From Silanimonas sp. (GTDB taxonomy: Bacteria > Pseudomonadota > Gammaproteobacteria > Xanthomonadales > Xanthomonadaceae), in assembly GCF_027531545.1 (NCBI RefSeq), contig NZ_JAPZSC010000020.1, positions 89,061-153,060 on the forward strand: a stretch of 64,000 bases of DNA. The letters are read 5' to 3'. The first letter of the stretch is position 1. Each line of letters starts with the position of its first letter. The notes under the pieces are model-generated. The model searched no databases. It was not told the origin of the DNA and was given only the letters and a program-made list of their open reading frames with translations. The position numbers were made by a program, and so were the translations under genes. Shown piece by piece: positions 1 to 8,194 of this stretch.

Positions 1-313
1 CGCCGGCTTGCCGATCGAACGATTGACGATGAGCTCCGACGGCCAGGCCAGCCTGCCGCACTTCGATGCGCAGGGACGGCTGGTCTCGCTTGAGGTCGCG
101 CCGATCGGCAGCCTGCTGTCCAGCGTCCGCGAGGCCGTGGAGCTGCACCGGCTGCCGCTCGCCACCGCGCTCGCCGCGGCCACGTCCTCGCCCGCGGCGG
201 TTTGGGGACTGGCGACGAAGGGCCGCATCGCCCCGGGCATGGATGCCGACCTCGTCCTGCTCGACCGCGACACCTTGGGGCTGCGTTGGACGATGGCCGG
301 CGGCAGGCTCTGA
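1..313 (+). CDS. iadA: isoaspartyl dipeptidase-like amidohydrolase, C-terminal part
   Basis: This is the last ~103 codons of a gene that starts before the window. The reading frame is open from base 2 and stops at 311-313. The fragment carries ERLTMSSDGQASLPHF, which resembles the SSDG block of isoaspartyl dipeptidase, where the Asp acts in metal-dependent catalysis. It ends with KGRIAPGMDADLVLLD, the closing beta-strand block common to amidohydrolases. IadA-type enzymes hydrolyse beta-aspartyl dipeptides released from damaged proteins. Only the C-terminus is visible, so another amidohydrolase such as a dihydroorotase-like enzyme is possible. The symbol rests on the SSDG context alone. Confidence 0.6.
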   Translation, partial: AGLPIERLTMSSDGQASLPHFDAQGRLVSLEVAPIGSLLSSVREAVELHRLPLATALAAATSSPAAVWGLATKGRIAPGMDADLVLLDRDTLGLRWTMAGGRL

Positions 314-422
314 TTGCCGCCTCGTGCGACGGCCGCTGAACGACGGCGTCGCAACGGGGAACCTTAAGTACGCATTCACTCCGGCGGCGGATGATGGATT
401 GGCCCACCCGGAGACCGCCCCC

Positions 423-1517
423 ATGCTGCGCCGCACCGCGTTCCTTGCCTTGTCGTCGCTGGTCCTGAGCGGCTGCGTCACCTACGAAGTCGTCGAGCGG
501 CGCGTGTACCGCGAGGACGGCAGTTACACGCGCACGTACGATCCCTACGACGACGGTCGCCGCTACGAGGAGCGTTCGTACGATCGCTACGACGATCGCT
601 ACGACGATCGCTACGACCGTGACGGACGGGTCCGGCGCTACGAGTACGACGCGCCGCGCTACGGCGGCTACGACGACGATCCCTACGACCGCTGGTTCTA
701 CGGCTACCGCGGTTACGGCTCGGCGTGGGCGCTCGATCCGTACTTCGGCTACAGCGGTTCGTCGGTGCGCATCGTCTACGGCCATCGCGGCTACCGACCC
801 ACGTGGTACTGGTCCTCGTGGTATTCGCCGTCATGGTCGAACCGGTGGATCTGGTCGCCCTCCTGGAACAGCGGTTACCGGCCGTGGGGCGGCGGCTACT
901 ACCTCCATGGTTACGGTTATAGGTACGGCCGTGGCCGCGGCTACACGCCGTCAAGGCCGCACGTGCCGCGCCCGCAGGAGCCGCGCCCGGTGGAAGCGCG
1001 GCCGATGCCGAAGCCGGCCGTGCGCAGTGTCGGGCCCGACGTCTCGCTCCCGGTGATGACCGGCCCGAGCATTGGCGGCGAAGCGTTGCGCCCCGCGGCG
1101 CGCGAACAACACTGGGAACAACCCGACCAGCCCGCGGCGATGCCGGAGGCCATGCCACGGGCGAAGCCGCAGCCCGTGTTCGTCGACGCGCCGACGCAAG
1201 AGACGCCGATGCCGCGCTTCGAGCGCAAGCCGCACGAGGAACCGCCGCGCTTCGATGAACCCCGCTTCGAACCCCGCGAGGAGCCCCGCTTCGAACCCCG
1301 CGAGGAGCCCCGCTTCGAACCCCGCGAGGAGCCCCGCTTCGAACCCCGCGAGGAGCCCCGCTTCGAACCCCGCGAGGAGCCCCGTTTCGAACCCCGCGAG
1401 GAGCCCCGTTTCGAACCCCGCGAGGAGCCGCGTTTCGAACCCCGCGAGGAGCCCCGCTTCGAGCCGCGCGAGGAACCCCGCGAGGAGCAGCCCGTCGTCG
1501 AGGATCACCTCCAGTAG
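423..1517 (+). CDS. lipoprotein with YDDR-rich region and RFEPREEP tandem repeats
   Basis: This 364-residue protein begins with a clear lipoprotein signal (MLRRTAFLALSSLVLSGC; the Cys of LSGC would be lipidated), which fixes the start at 423 although the frame is open further upstream. Residues ~25-90 are rich in Tyr, Asp and Arg, with YDDRYDDRYD-type runs. Next comes a Tyr/Trp/Gly-rich stretch (~90-180), then a Pro-rich region, then nine near-identical copies of RFEPREEP before the C-terminus EDHLQ. The composition suggests a disordered, highly charged envelope protein. I do not recognise a catalytic domain. Plausible roles, such as peptidoglycan or LPS contact or a spacer, are speculation. 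It stands alone, 58 bp upstream of a hybrid kinase. Confidence 0.8.
   Translation: MLRRTAFLALSSLVLSGCVTYEVVERRVYREDGSYTRTYDPYDDGRRYEERSYDRYDDRYDDRYDRDGRVRRYEYDAPRYGGYDDDPYDRWFYGYRGYGSAWALDPYFGYSGSSVRIVYGHRGYRPTWYWSSWYSPSWSNRWIWSPSWNSGYRPWGGGYYLHGYGYRYGRGRGYTPSRPHVPRPQEPRPVEARPMPKPAVRSVGPDVSLPVMTGPSIGGEALRPAAREQHWEQPDQPAAMPEAMPRAKPQPVFVDAPTQETPMPRFERKPHEEPPRFDEPRFEPREEPRFEPREEPRFEPREEPRFEPREEPRFEPREEPRFEPREEPRFEPREEPRFEPREEPRFEPREEPREEQPVVEDHLQ
1263..1478 (+). repeat. nine 24-bp in-frame tandem repeats
   Basis: Nine direct copies start at 1263, 1287, 1311, 1335, 1359, 1383, 1407, 1431 and 1455. Each begins CGCTTCGAACCCCGCGAGGA or a one- to three-base variant (the copies at 1383, 1407 and 1431 have CGTTTC). 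They encode RFEPREEP inside the lipoprotein. Because the unit is a multiple of three, changes in copy number would lengthen or shorten the protein without a frameshift. Confidence 0.95.
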
Positions 1518-1575
1518 TCGACGGCCGGCGCCGCCCTGATATCGTCCGCAGATCGCAGGCTGCGGACGACCGACG

Positions 1576-4500
1576 TTGCCGAACCCTCTCCCGGAAACCG
1601 CCGCCGACCCGGCCTCCGTGACGCCGGGAGCCCGTAGCGTCGACTGGCGCGGGCGCAGCCTCGTCCTGCTTCAGTTCACCCTGCTGGCCTGCATCGCCAA
1701 CAGCCTCGCGATGCAGCTGCCGGGCAGCACCCCGTTCCTCGTCGGGAACATGGCGGCGGTCGCCGTCGCGATGCGCTTCGGACTGCGCATGGGTTTGCCG
1801 GTGGCGCTGGTTGCCAGCGGCATCACGGGGAACCCGCTGTGGGTCTCGCTCGCCGTGCTCGAGTGCATTCTCGTCGCCCGATGGCGGCTGCAGCCATGGA
1901 GCCCGTTCACGCTGTGGTGGCGCGTCTGGCTGCCGCTGTCGCCCGTGGTCGCGTGGATCACCCTGCCCGCCGGCATCAACGATCCCTGGCTCTGGCTGGG
2001 CGGGTTCGCCGTGGTGCTGACGACCGGCGCCACGTCCATCGTCGGTGGCCGCCAGCTCGCCAGCGTCACGCGCTCGAGGCGGCAGCGCGCGGGCCAGCCC
2101 ATGGCCCTGCAGCTTTCCGTCCAGCTCTCCACCCTGATGGCCGCTCCGGCGACAGTCGTCATCGCGATGCTGGTGCAATGGGGACACCAGGTCGACGTGC
2201 AACGCACGGCGCTGTTCATCGACGGCAAGGCCGAACAGCTGGCCGTCGGCACGTCGGAGGAAGTCCGCCGCCACCGCGATGCCGTGGCGCAGGCCGCGCT
2301 TTCCTTGCCCATCCTCGGCGCGCCGACCCTGCTGCGGCAGGTGTCGTCGGTGCACCCCGGATTCCTGTCACTGCTCAGCGCCGACGGCCTCGGCCAGGTC
2401 CAGTACTCGATGCTCCGGGGCGAAGCACCTCGCCAACGCGCCAGCGACGTCTCCGACCGCGCCTACTTCCGCGAAACCGTCGCCCGCGGCGAGCCCACCG
2501 TTTCGCCAGTGTTCCAGGGCCGCGGAATCGGCAGCGACCTGATCGTCGCCGTGGCCGCGCCCGTCCGGGCGAGCGATGGCCGCATCGATGGCGTATTGCA
2601 GGGCTCTCTCTCACTCGGCCAGCTGGTGCTGGAAGAACGCAACCGCCTCGATACCGCGGCCCTGCGCTATGCCGTCAGCGATGCCATCGGGCAGATCGTC
2701 ATGTCCAGCCTCCCCGACCTGCCGGTGAAGACCAGCTCGGTGATCGCCCGCGGGCGCCTTGACGGCCACGCGGCCCAGCCGTGGTGGGCGCAGCGCCTCT
2801 ACGCGGCACCAAGGCTGGTGTTCGATGCCAAGCAACAGTTCCTGGTGGCCGTGCACGACGTCGATGGCATCGCTTGGCAGGTGCGCGTGCTGCAGCCATT
2901 GCGCCCCCTCGAACGCCGGCAGACCCTGCGCTCCCTGCTGGCGGCCCTCCTCGTTCTGGCACTGATCGTCGGACTGCAGCGGCTCGCGCGGCGCTTCGCC
3001 GAGAGCCACGCGCGCGGGCTGGCGCAAGTGGTGGATCGCCTGCGGGGGCTCGACCCCTCGCGGAACGGCTCCCGGTTCGCCGGCGTGATGGAAGCGAGCA
3101 GTGCCGAACTGTCGGAACTCATCCACGATTTCGAGGCGGCCGAGTCGCGGCTGCAAGCGATGCATGCGGCGCTCCGCGACGCCGCCGAACAGCAGCAGGC
3201 GCTGAACCGCGAACTGGAGGCGCGCGTCGAAGAGCGCACCATCGAACTCCGCCAGGCTTTGTCGCGCGCCGAGCATCTGGCCGCGGCGAAATCCAGCTTC
3301 CTCGCCAACATGAGCCACGAGCTGCGGACGCCGTTGGCGGCGATTCTCGGTTACTCGGAACAGGGCCTTCGCGACGAGGCAGGGCCTGGCGAGATGCGTC
3401 GCAGCCTGCAGACGGTCGTGCGCAACGGCCGCCACCTGCTCGAGATCGTCAACGACGTGCTCGATGCCAGCAAGATCGAAGCCGGCCAACTGCGCGTACA
3501 ACAGCAACCGGTCGCGCCGCTGCCGTTGCTGGGCGAGGCCATCGAGCTGCTGCGTCCACGCGCCCTGGAGAAGAACCTGCAGCTCGTGCTCTCGGCCCAC
3601 TGGCCGCTGCCGGCGAAGGTGCTGGCCGACCCGCTGCGCCTGAAGCAGGTGCTGCTGAACCTGCTCAGCAATGCCATCAAGTTCACGCCGCACGGCTTCG
3701 TCGCGGTACGCGTCCGTGCCGACGCCGCCACCCGCCATTGGTCAATCGAAGTCGAGGACACCGGCATCGGGATGGACGCGGCGCAGTGCGAGCGCGTGTT
3801 CCAACGCTTCGAGCAGGCCGACGACTCGACCACCCGGAGCTACGGTGGCACCGGGCTCGGCCTGTACATCTCGCGCCAGCTCGCGCGGCAGATGGGCGGC
3901 GACCTGACGGCCACCAGCACGCCGGGCACCGGCAGCCGGTTCCTGCTGGCACTGCCGATCGGCCTCGATGCGCCCTGGCTCGAAGACGGCGAGGACCTAC
4001 CGGCGACCGAAACACCGCTGCAGCGCGAGACGCCGCGCCTGCGCGGCCGCGTGCTGCTGGCGGACGACGTCGACGACCTGCGCGCGCTGCTGCGCGCCCG
4101 GATCGAGGCCACGGGCGCCGAGGTCATCGAGGCCGTGAACGGTCGCGAGGCCCTGGACCGCCTCGCCGCCGCGGCGCCGGATCTCGTCCTGATGGACATG
4201 CACATGCCGGTGATGGACGGCCGCGACGCGGTGGCGCAGCTCCGCCGCGAGGGCCACGCGATGCCGGTCTACGCCTGCAGTGCCGATGTGATGGAGGACG
4301 ACGTCGCGGCATTCATCGCGCTCGGCTGCAACGGCGCACTCGCCAAGCCGGTCGACATCGATGCGCTGCATGCCGTGCTGGCACGCCACCTGCTGGCGGC
4401 CGACATGACGGCACCGATGGTGCCTGCGCCCTCCCCCATTCCAGTGGCCCCCAGCACCCCGGCGGCGGCGCCCGACCCCCTGGCCGCGGCACTGGCCCAG

Positions 4501-4794
4501 ATCCGCCAGCGCTTCAGCGCCAAGGTGCCCGAGGAGCGCGCGGCCTTGGCCGAAGCCCTCCAGCTCGTTTCGGCAGGCCAAGGCCGGGAGGCCCTCGTGC
4601 AGCTCGCCCATCGCCTCAAGGGCAGCGCCGGCACCTTCGGCTTCGACGAGGTGAGCAGCGCAGCGGGCGCCCTCGAACGAGCGGCCAAGGTCCCCTCGGA
4701 GCCCATCGAGGGGCTCGCGACGACGCTCGACCATGAACTCGCCGCCCTACAATCCGACGGGCCCTCGACCCGTCCGAAGGACGCCCCACCGTGA
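1576..4794 (+). CDS. membrane hybrid sensor histidine kinase with receiver and Hpt domains
   Basis: This 1072-residue phosphorelay sensor has a hydrophobic N-terminus (~25-205, several helices, MASE1-like in character). An extracytoplasmic dCache-type region (~215-445) carries the SDRAYFRETVARGE block typical of Cache domains, followed by a transmembrane helix at ~451-468 and a coiled coil. Then come HisKA with phospho-accepting His581 (FLANMSHELRTP), HATPase_c with a GTGLGLYIS G-box, a receiver domain with Asp874 (LVLMDMHMPVMDG), and a C-terminal Hpt domain with His1012 (LAHRLKGSAGTFGF). All four phosphorelay modules look intact. The start is a TTG at 1576, with GTG 1618 as an alternative and no strong ribosome site for either. 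The stop overlaps the start of the next response regulator by 4 bp, its probable partner. Confidence 0.9.
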   Translation: MPNPLPETAADPASVTPGARSVDWRGRSLVLLQFTLLACIANSLAMQLPGSTPFLVGNMAAVAVAMRFGLRMGLPVALVASGITGNPLWVSLAVLECILVARWRLQPWSPFTLWWRVWLPLSPVVAWITLPAGINDPWLWLGGFAVVLTTGATSIVGGRQLASVTRSRRQRAGQPMALQLSVQLSTLMAAPATVVIAMLVQWGHQVDVQRTALFIDGKAEQLAVGTSEEVRRHRDAVAQAALSLPILGAPTLLRQVSSVHPGFLSLLSADGLGQVQYSMLRGEAPRQRASDVSDRAYFRETVARGEPTVSPVFQGRGIGSDLIVAVAAPVRASDGRIDGVLQGSLSLGQLVLEERNRLDTAALRYAVSDAIGQIVMSSLPDLPVKTSSVIARGRLDGHAAQPWWAQRLYAAPRLVFDAKQQFLVAVHDVDGIAWQVRVLQPLRPLERRQTLRSLLAALLVLALIVGLQRLARRFAESHARGLAQVVDRLRGLDPSRNGSRFAGVMEASSAELSELIHDFEAAESRLQAMHAALRDAAEQQQALNRELEARVEERTIELRQALSRAEHLAAAKSSFLANMSHELRTPLAAILGYSEQGLRDEAGPGEMRRSLQTVVRNGRHLLEIVNDVLDASKIEAGQLRVQQQPVAPLPLLGEAIELLRPRALEKNLQLVLSAHWPLPAKVLADPLRLKQVLLNLLSNAIKFTPHGFVAVRVRADAATRHWSIEVEDTGIGMDAAQCERVFQRFEQADDSTTRSYGGTGLGLYISRQLARQMGGDLTATSTPGTGSRFLLALPIGLDAPWLEDGEDLPATETPLQRETPRLRGRVLLADDVDDLRALLRARIEATGAEVIEAVNGREALDRLAAAAPDLVLMDMHMPVMDGRDAVAQLRREGHAMPVYACSADVMEDDVAAFIALGCNGALAKPVDIDALHAVLARHLLAADMTAPMVPAPSPIPVAPSTPAAAPDPLAAALAQIRQRFSAKVPEERAALAEALQLVSAGQGREALVQLAHRLKGSAGTFGFDEVSSAAGALERAAKVPSEPIEGLATTLDHELAALQSDGPSTRPKDAPP

Positions 4795-5186
4795 ACCTGC
4801 GCCCCCTGCAGCACATCCTCTGCGCCGATGACGACGCCGACATGCGGATGATCCTCGAGGTCGCGCTCGGCACCCTGGGCGGCTGGCGGGTCACTCTCGC
4901 CGCCGACGGGGAAGAGGCCATCGCCGCCGCGCGCAGCGACCGGCCCGACCTGATCCTTCTCGACGCCTCGATGGCCGGTGGCATGGGTGGCGCGCAAGCC
5001 CTCGGCGTGCTCCGTTCCGACCCCGAACTGGCCGCGATCCCGGTGGTCTTCGTCACGGGCTTGGCGACGGACGCCGATCGCGCCTCGTTCCAACGCTTCG
5101 GTGCCGTCGACCTGATTGCCAAGCCGTTCGACCCGCTGACCCTCGCGGCGCGCGTGCGGGCCATCTGGCAGGACTTGCCGGGCTAA
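4791..5186 (+). CDS. single-domain response regulator
   Basis: This 131-residue protein consists only of a receiver domain. It has an acidic pocket (CADDDADMR), phospho-acceptor Asp58 (DLILLDASMAGG), a switch Thr (VFVTGL) and the conserved Lys (IAKPFDP). There is no output domain, so it probably works by protein-protein contact or as a phosphate shuttle or sink. It starts with GTG at 4791, overlapping the TGA of the hybrid kinase (GTGA). Translation is therefore probably coupled, and the two proteins likely act in one phosphorelay with the kinase's Hpt as phosphodonor. The downstream hairpin at 5210-5237 may end its transcript. Confidence 0.9.
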   Translation: MNLRPLQHILCADDDADMRMILEVALGTLGGWRVTLAADGEEAIAAARSDRPDLILLDASMAGGMGGAQALGVLRSDPELAAIPVVFVTGLATDADRASFQRFGAVDLIAKPFDPLTLAARVRAIWQDLPG

Positions 5187-5201
5187 GCCCGGATTCCGGG
5201 C

Positions 5202-5237
5202 AAAAAAAAGCCAGGAGCTCCCCCCGGAACTCCTGGC
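5202..5237 (-). terminator. intrinsic terminator, strongest on the minus strand
   Basis: The stem pairs GCCAGGAGCTCC (5210-5221) with GGAACTCCTGGC (5226-5237) with one internal mismatch. Read on the minus strand, the hairpin is followed by eight T residues (A-run at 5202-5209), the classical rho-independent form, serving the chemoreceptor that ends at 5419. On the plus strand the hairpin follows the response regulator but has only a weak T-rich tail, so it may be bidirectional. Confidence 0.85.
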
Positions 5238-5418
5238 TTGTGTTCCGGCCCTCCTGGCTGCGACGCTCTCGCGCGGCTGCCACGCCCCCCGGCGCTGGAA
5301 TATGGCTGGAACATTTCCATGATGCCTCAACCACAACGATTGCGCATCATGAATTTGTCAATCGGCGTCAAACCGTGCCGGCCATCCCACCCCGGGCCGG
5401 GCGGCGCCGGGGGCCGAA

Positions 5419-8034
5419 CTAGCGGCCGCCGCCGGGCAGCACGAAGCGCGAGGCGATTTCCGAAAGCTGGTGGGCCTGGTCGCTCATGGACTGCGCCGAG
5501 GCGGCCATCTCCTCCACGAGGGCGGAGTTGGCCTGCGTCGACTGGTCCATCTGGGTGACGGCGTTGTTGACCTCGCCGAGCCCCTTGGCCTGCTCGATGC
5601 TCGCTGCGGTGATCTCGCCGATGATGTCGGCCACCTTCTGCGACGAGCCGACGATCTCGCTCATGGTGCGACCAGCGCGCTGGGCGACGTTGGCACCTTC
5701 GGCGATCTTGGTCACCGATTCGTTGATGAGCTGGGCGATCTCCTTCGCGGCGGTCGCGGAGCGCTGCGCCAGCGCGCGCACCTCGGCGGCGACCACGGCG
5801 AAGCCACGGCCCTGCTCGCCAGCGCGTGCGGCTTCGACGGCGGCGTTCAGCGCGAGGATGTTGGTCTGGAAGGCGATCCCGTCGATGGTGGTGGTGATGT
5901 CCGCCATGCGCCGCGAGCTGTCCTCGATGTCGCGCATCACGCGCACCACGGCCTCGACGGTCTGGCCGCCGTCGCCGGCCACTTCGGCGGCGCGCGTCGC
6001 GATCTGCTTGGCCTGCTGCGCGTGCTCGGCGCTCTGCTTGATCGTCGCCGTCATCTCCTCCATCGCCGCGGCGGTCTCTTCGATGCTGGCCGCGGCCTGC
6101 TCGGTGCGCTTGGAGAGATCCATGTTGCCGGAGGCGATCTCGGCCGCCGCATCGTTGATGGCGCCGACGGCCTGCTGCACCTCCCCGATCGCTTGGGCGA
6201 GGGCTTCAGCGGTGGCGTTGGCGTTGCTGTTGAGCTCGCCGAAGCTGCCCATCATCTGGGCGGTCGAACGCACGGTGAGGTTGCCCTCGGCGAGGGCGGC
6301 CATGGTGCGCTGCACCTCGTCGATAGCCTGCGCCGTGAGGTCCATCAGCGAGTTGAAGATGCGGCCCAGTTCGGCGTAGCGCTCCTCGCCGGTATTGACT
6401 TCGACACGCGCGGTGAGGATGCCGGCGGCGGCCTTCTGGGCCGCGTTGCGAAGCTGGTGGCGGAAGTTCGTGTCCGCGGTGCGGTCCTGCCACTCCACAG
6501 CAGTACCGATGCGCTGCCCATCGACATCGAACACCGGGGTCGCCGCCAGGTCGAAATGCATTGCGCCGAGCGAAAGGCGGGCGCGGTGCGTGGCCTTCAG
6601 GCCGACGATCAGATTGCGCTGCTGCCCGGGTTCGCCATCGAACGGGTCGAAGGCGCTTCCCATCACCCGGTCGGCGCGGAACTCGGGCTGGCGCTCGCGA
6701 ACCACCGCTTCGCCGTCCCTGAGCACCTTGGCGACCGCCGGATTCATGTAGACGATCTTCCCGCCGGCGTCGGCAATCATCATGCCGCTGGTGGCCACGT
6801 CGAGCGCACTGCGCACGCGGGCGTTCTCGGTGGCGATCTCGCGCTCGCGCTCGATCTGCTCCCACAGCTTGGCCTGCATGGTGTTGAGGGCGCGCAGCAG
6901 GTCGCCCAGCTCGTCCTCCGACTGGATCTCGATCGGGTTGTCGAGCTGCAGGTTGGCGATGCGGCCCGCCACCTTGACGCTGTAGGCCACCGAGCGGGTC
7001 ACCGCCGCGGCGATGCGCCAGAGGATCAGGGCCATCAGGCCCAGCAGCGCGACCAGCGACACCGACGTGAGCGCGAGGCTGCGCTTCGCATTCGCGAGGT
7101 TCTCCGTCGAGAGCGCCTCCATGTCCTTGGCCGCCAGGGCCACGAAGGCCCGCTGGGCCTCCATCGCCGCGGAGAACTGCTCGAAGTACGCCACCACATC
7201 GGCCGGCGGCGGCGCACCGTCCAGCTGCGCCTGCAGGGCCTCGCGGGCGGCGGCGCGGCGCGCTTCGACGTCCGCTTCGGCGGGCTCGTAACGGGCGGCG
7301 AGGTCCGTTCGCTGCGCGAGCACTTTGGCGAGCTCGCGATCGTTCACCGCCATCGCGCCGTCTTCCAGCGCCAGCAGCGAATGCAGGCGGCCCGCGAGCA
7401 CCGGATCGGCGTTGCCGCCCATCGCATGGTGCATCGCACGGGTACGCATCTGGCCCTGCAGCTCCAGCACGTGCGGCGCGGTGACCGCAACGAGGTTCTG
7501 CAGGTGGTAGATGTCGACGAAAGGCGTGTAGGTGTAGGCGGACTCGTCGTGCAACACATCGAGCACCGCGTAATAGCGGGCGATCAGCGCGGTGAACTGC
7601 TCGAACGAGGCATTCGTGTCGAGACCACTGCTGGCGATCGCCTCGCGCAGGGCCGTTTCGTCGGCCGCAAGCGCTTCGAGGCCGGCCTGCGTGCCGGCGA
7701 AGCGGCCATCCGCTTCGCCCAGATGCTTCACCAGCGCCTCGCGCTGGGTCGTCGCCTTGCCCAGCGCCGCGTCGAGTGCCGCCTGCTGGTCGGCGAAACC
7801 GGCCAGCACCAGGGCGTGCCGGCCACGGGCTTCCTGCAGGGCCACCAGCACATCGAGCATTTCGACCAGCGGCCGGGCGCCGGCCACCTCGGATTCACTG
7901 ATGTCGACGGCCGCCGACGTGCTGCGAATGTAGAGGCCAGCGGGAATGCCCGCGGCGATCAGGGCGAGCAGCGCGATCAACTGGAACTTCCGGGCGACCG
8001 AAAGCCGGCCAAGCATCGACGTCAACGACAGCAT
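5419..8034 (-). CDS. methyl-accepting chemotaxis protein with PAS domain
   Basis: This is an 871-residue chemoreceptor. The start at 8034 ([17 protein letters not shown]) has an AGGGGGGA ribosome site just upstream; a longer open frame exists but lacks such a site. Transmembrane helix 1 spans ~15-37. A helical extracytoplasmic sensor domain (~40-310) precedes transmembrane helix 2 (~316-338) and HAMP. A cytoplasmic PAS domain (~410-520) follows, then further HAMP-like helices and the signalling domain with its conserved tip ([20 protein letters not shown]). It ends in RFVLPGGGR, without a CheR-binding pentapeptide, unlike its neighbour at 8195-10672. No che genes are in the window, so it must signal to components encoded elsewhere. 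Confidence 0.92.
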   Translation of the reverse strand: MLSLTSMLGRLSVARKFQLIALLALIAAGIPAGLYIRSTSAAVDISESEVAGARPLVEMLDVLVALQEARGRHALVLAGFADQQAALDAALGKATTQREALVKHLGEADGRFAGTQAGLEALAADETALREAIASSGLDTNASFEQFTALIARYYAVLDVLHDESAYTYTPFVDIYHLQNLVAVTAPHVLELQGQMRTRAMHHAMGGNADPVLAGRLHSLLALEDGAMAVNDRELAKVLAQRTDLAARYEPAEADVEARRAAAREALQAQLDGAPPPADVVAYFEQFSAAMEAQRAFVALAAKDMEALSTENLANAKRSLALTSVSLVALLGLMALILWRIAAAVTRSVAYSVKVAGRIANLQLDNPIEIQSEDELGDLLRALNTMQAKLWEQIEREREIATENARVRSALDVATSGMMIADAGGKIVYMNPAVAKVLRDGEAVVRERQPEFRADRVMGSAFDPFDGEPGQQRNLIVGLKATHRARLSLGAMHFDLAATPVFDVDGQRIGTAVEWQDRTADTNFRHQLRNAAQKAAAGILTARVEVNTGEERYAELGRIFNSLMDLTAQAIDEVQRTMAALAEGNLTVRSTAQMMGSFGELNSNANATAEALAQAIGEVQQAVGAINDAAAEIASGNMDLSKRTEQAAASIEETAAAMEEMTATIKQSAEHAQQAKQIATRAAEVAGDGGQTVEAVVRVMRDIEDSSRRMADITTTIDGIAFQTNILALNAAVEAARAGEQGRGFAVVAAEVRALAQRSATAAKEIAQLINESVTKIAEGANVAQRAGRTMSEIVGSSQKVADIIGEITAASIEQAKGLGEVNNAVTQMDQSTQANSALVEEMAASAQSMSDQAHQLSEIASRFVLPGGGR

Positions 8035-8162
8035 CGCGATTCCCCCCTGATGGACCGCCCAGCCCCGACGGCTGCGGTCCCGAGCATAAATCGATTGCCG
8101 AAGCCAGCAAGGCGTCGGCGATCTCGTTTTCACAGTTGTTGATGCCGCCCTTGATGCGATCG

Positions 8163-8182
8163 CCACGCCGTTACCGGCGTGG
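8163..8182. other. perfect 8-bp hairpin between two chemoreceptor genes
   Basis: CCACGCCG, loop TTAC, CGGCGTGG lies 12 bp beyond the stop of the 8195-10672 chemoreceptor. It has no T-tract on either strand, so it may be an RNA-stabilising 3' hairpin or a weak terminator between the two genes. Confidence 0.5.
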
Positions 8183-8194
8183 TGATTGAGTTCC

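Noticed and set aside
66-422. Upstream extension of the lipoprotein frame (66 to 1517)
   Set aside because: The extension overlaps the amidohydrolase gene in another frame and has the composition of a shadow frame; the lipoprotein signal starts at 423.
1263-1478. CRISPR array
   Set aside because: The repeats are directly adjacent, have no spacers and code in frame for RFEPREEP; no cas genes are present.
8035-8160. Sigma-28 (FliA) promoter for the chemoreceptor at 5419-8034
   Set aside because: I looked for the TAAA-N15-GCCGATAA pattern on the minus strand and found no acceptable match.
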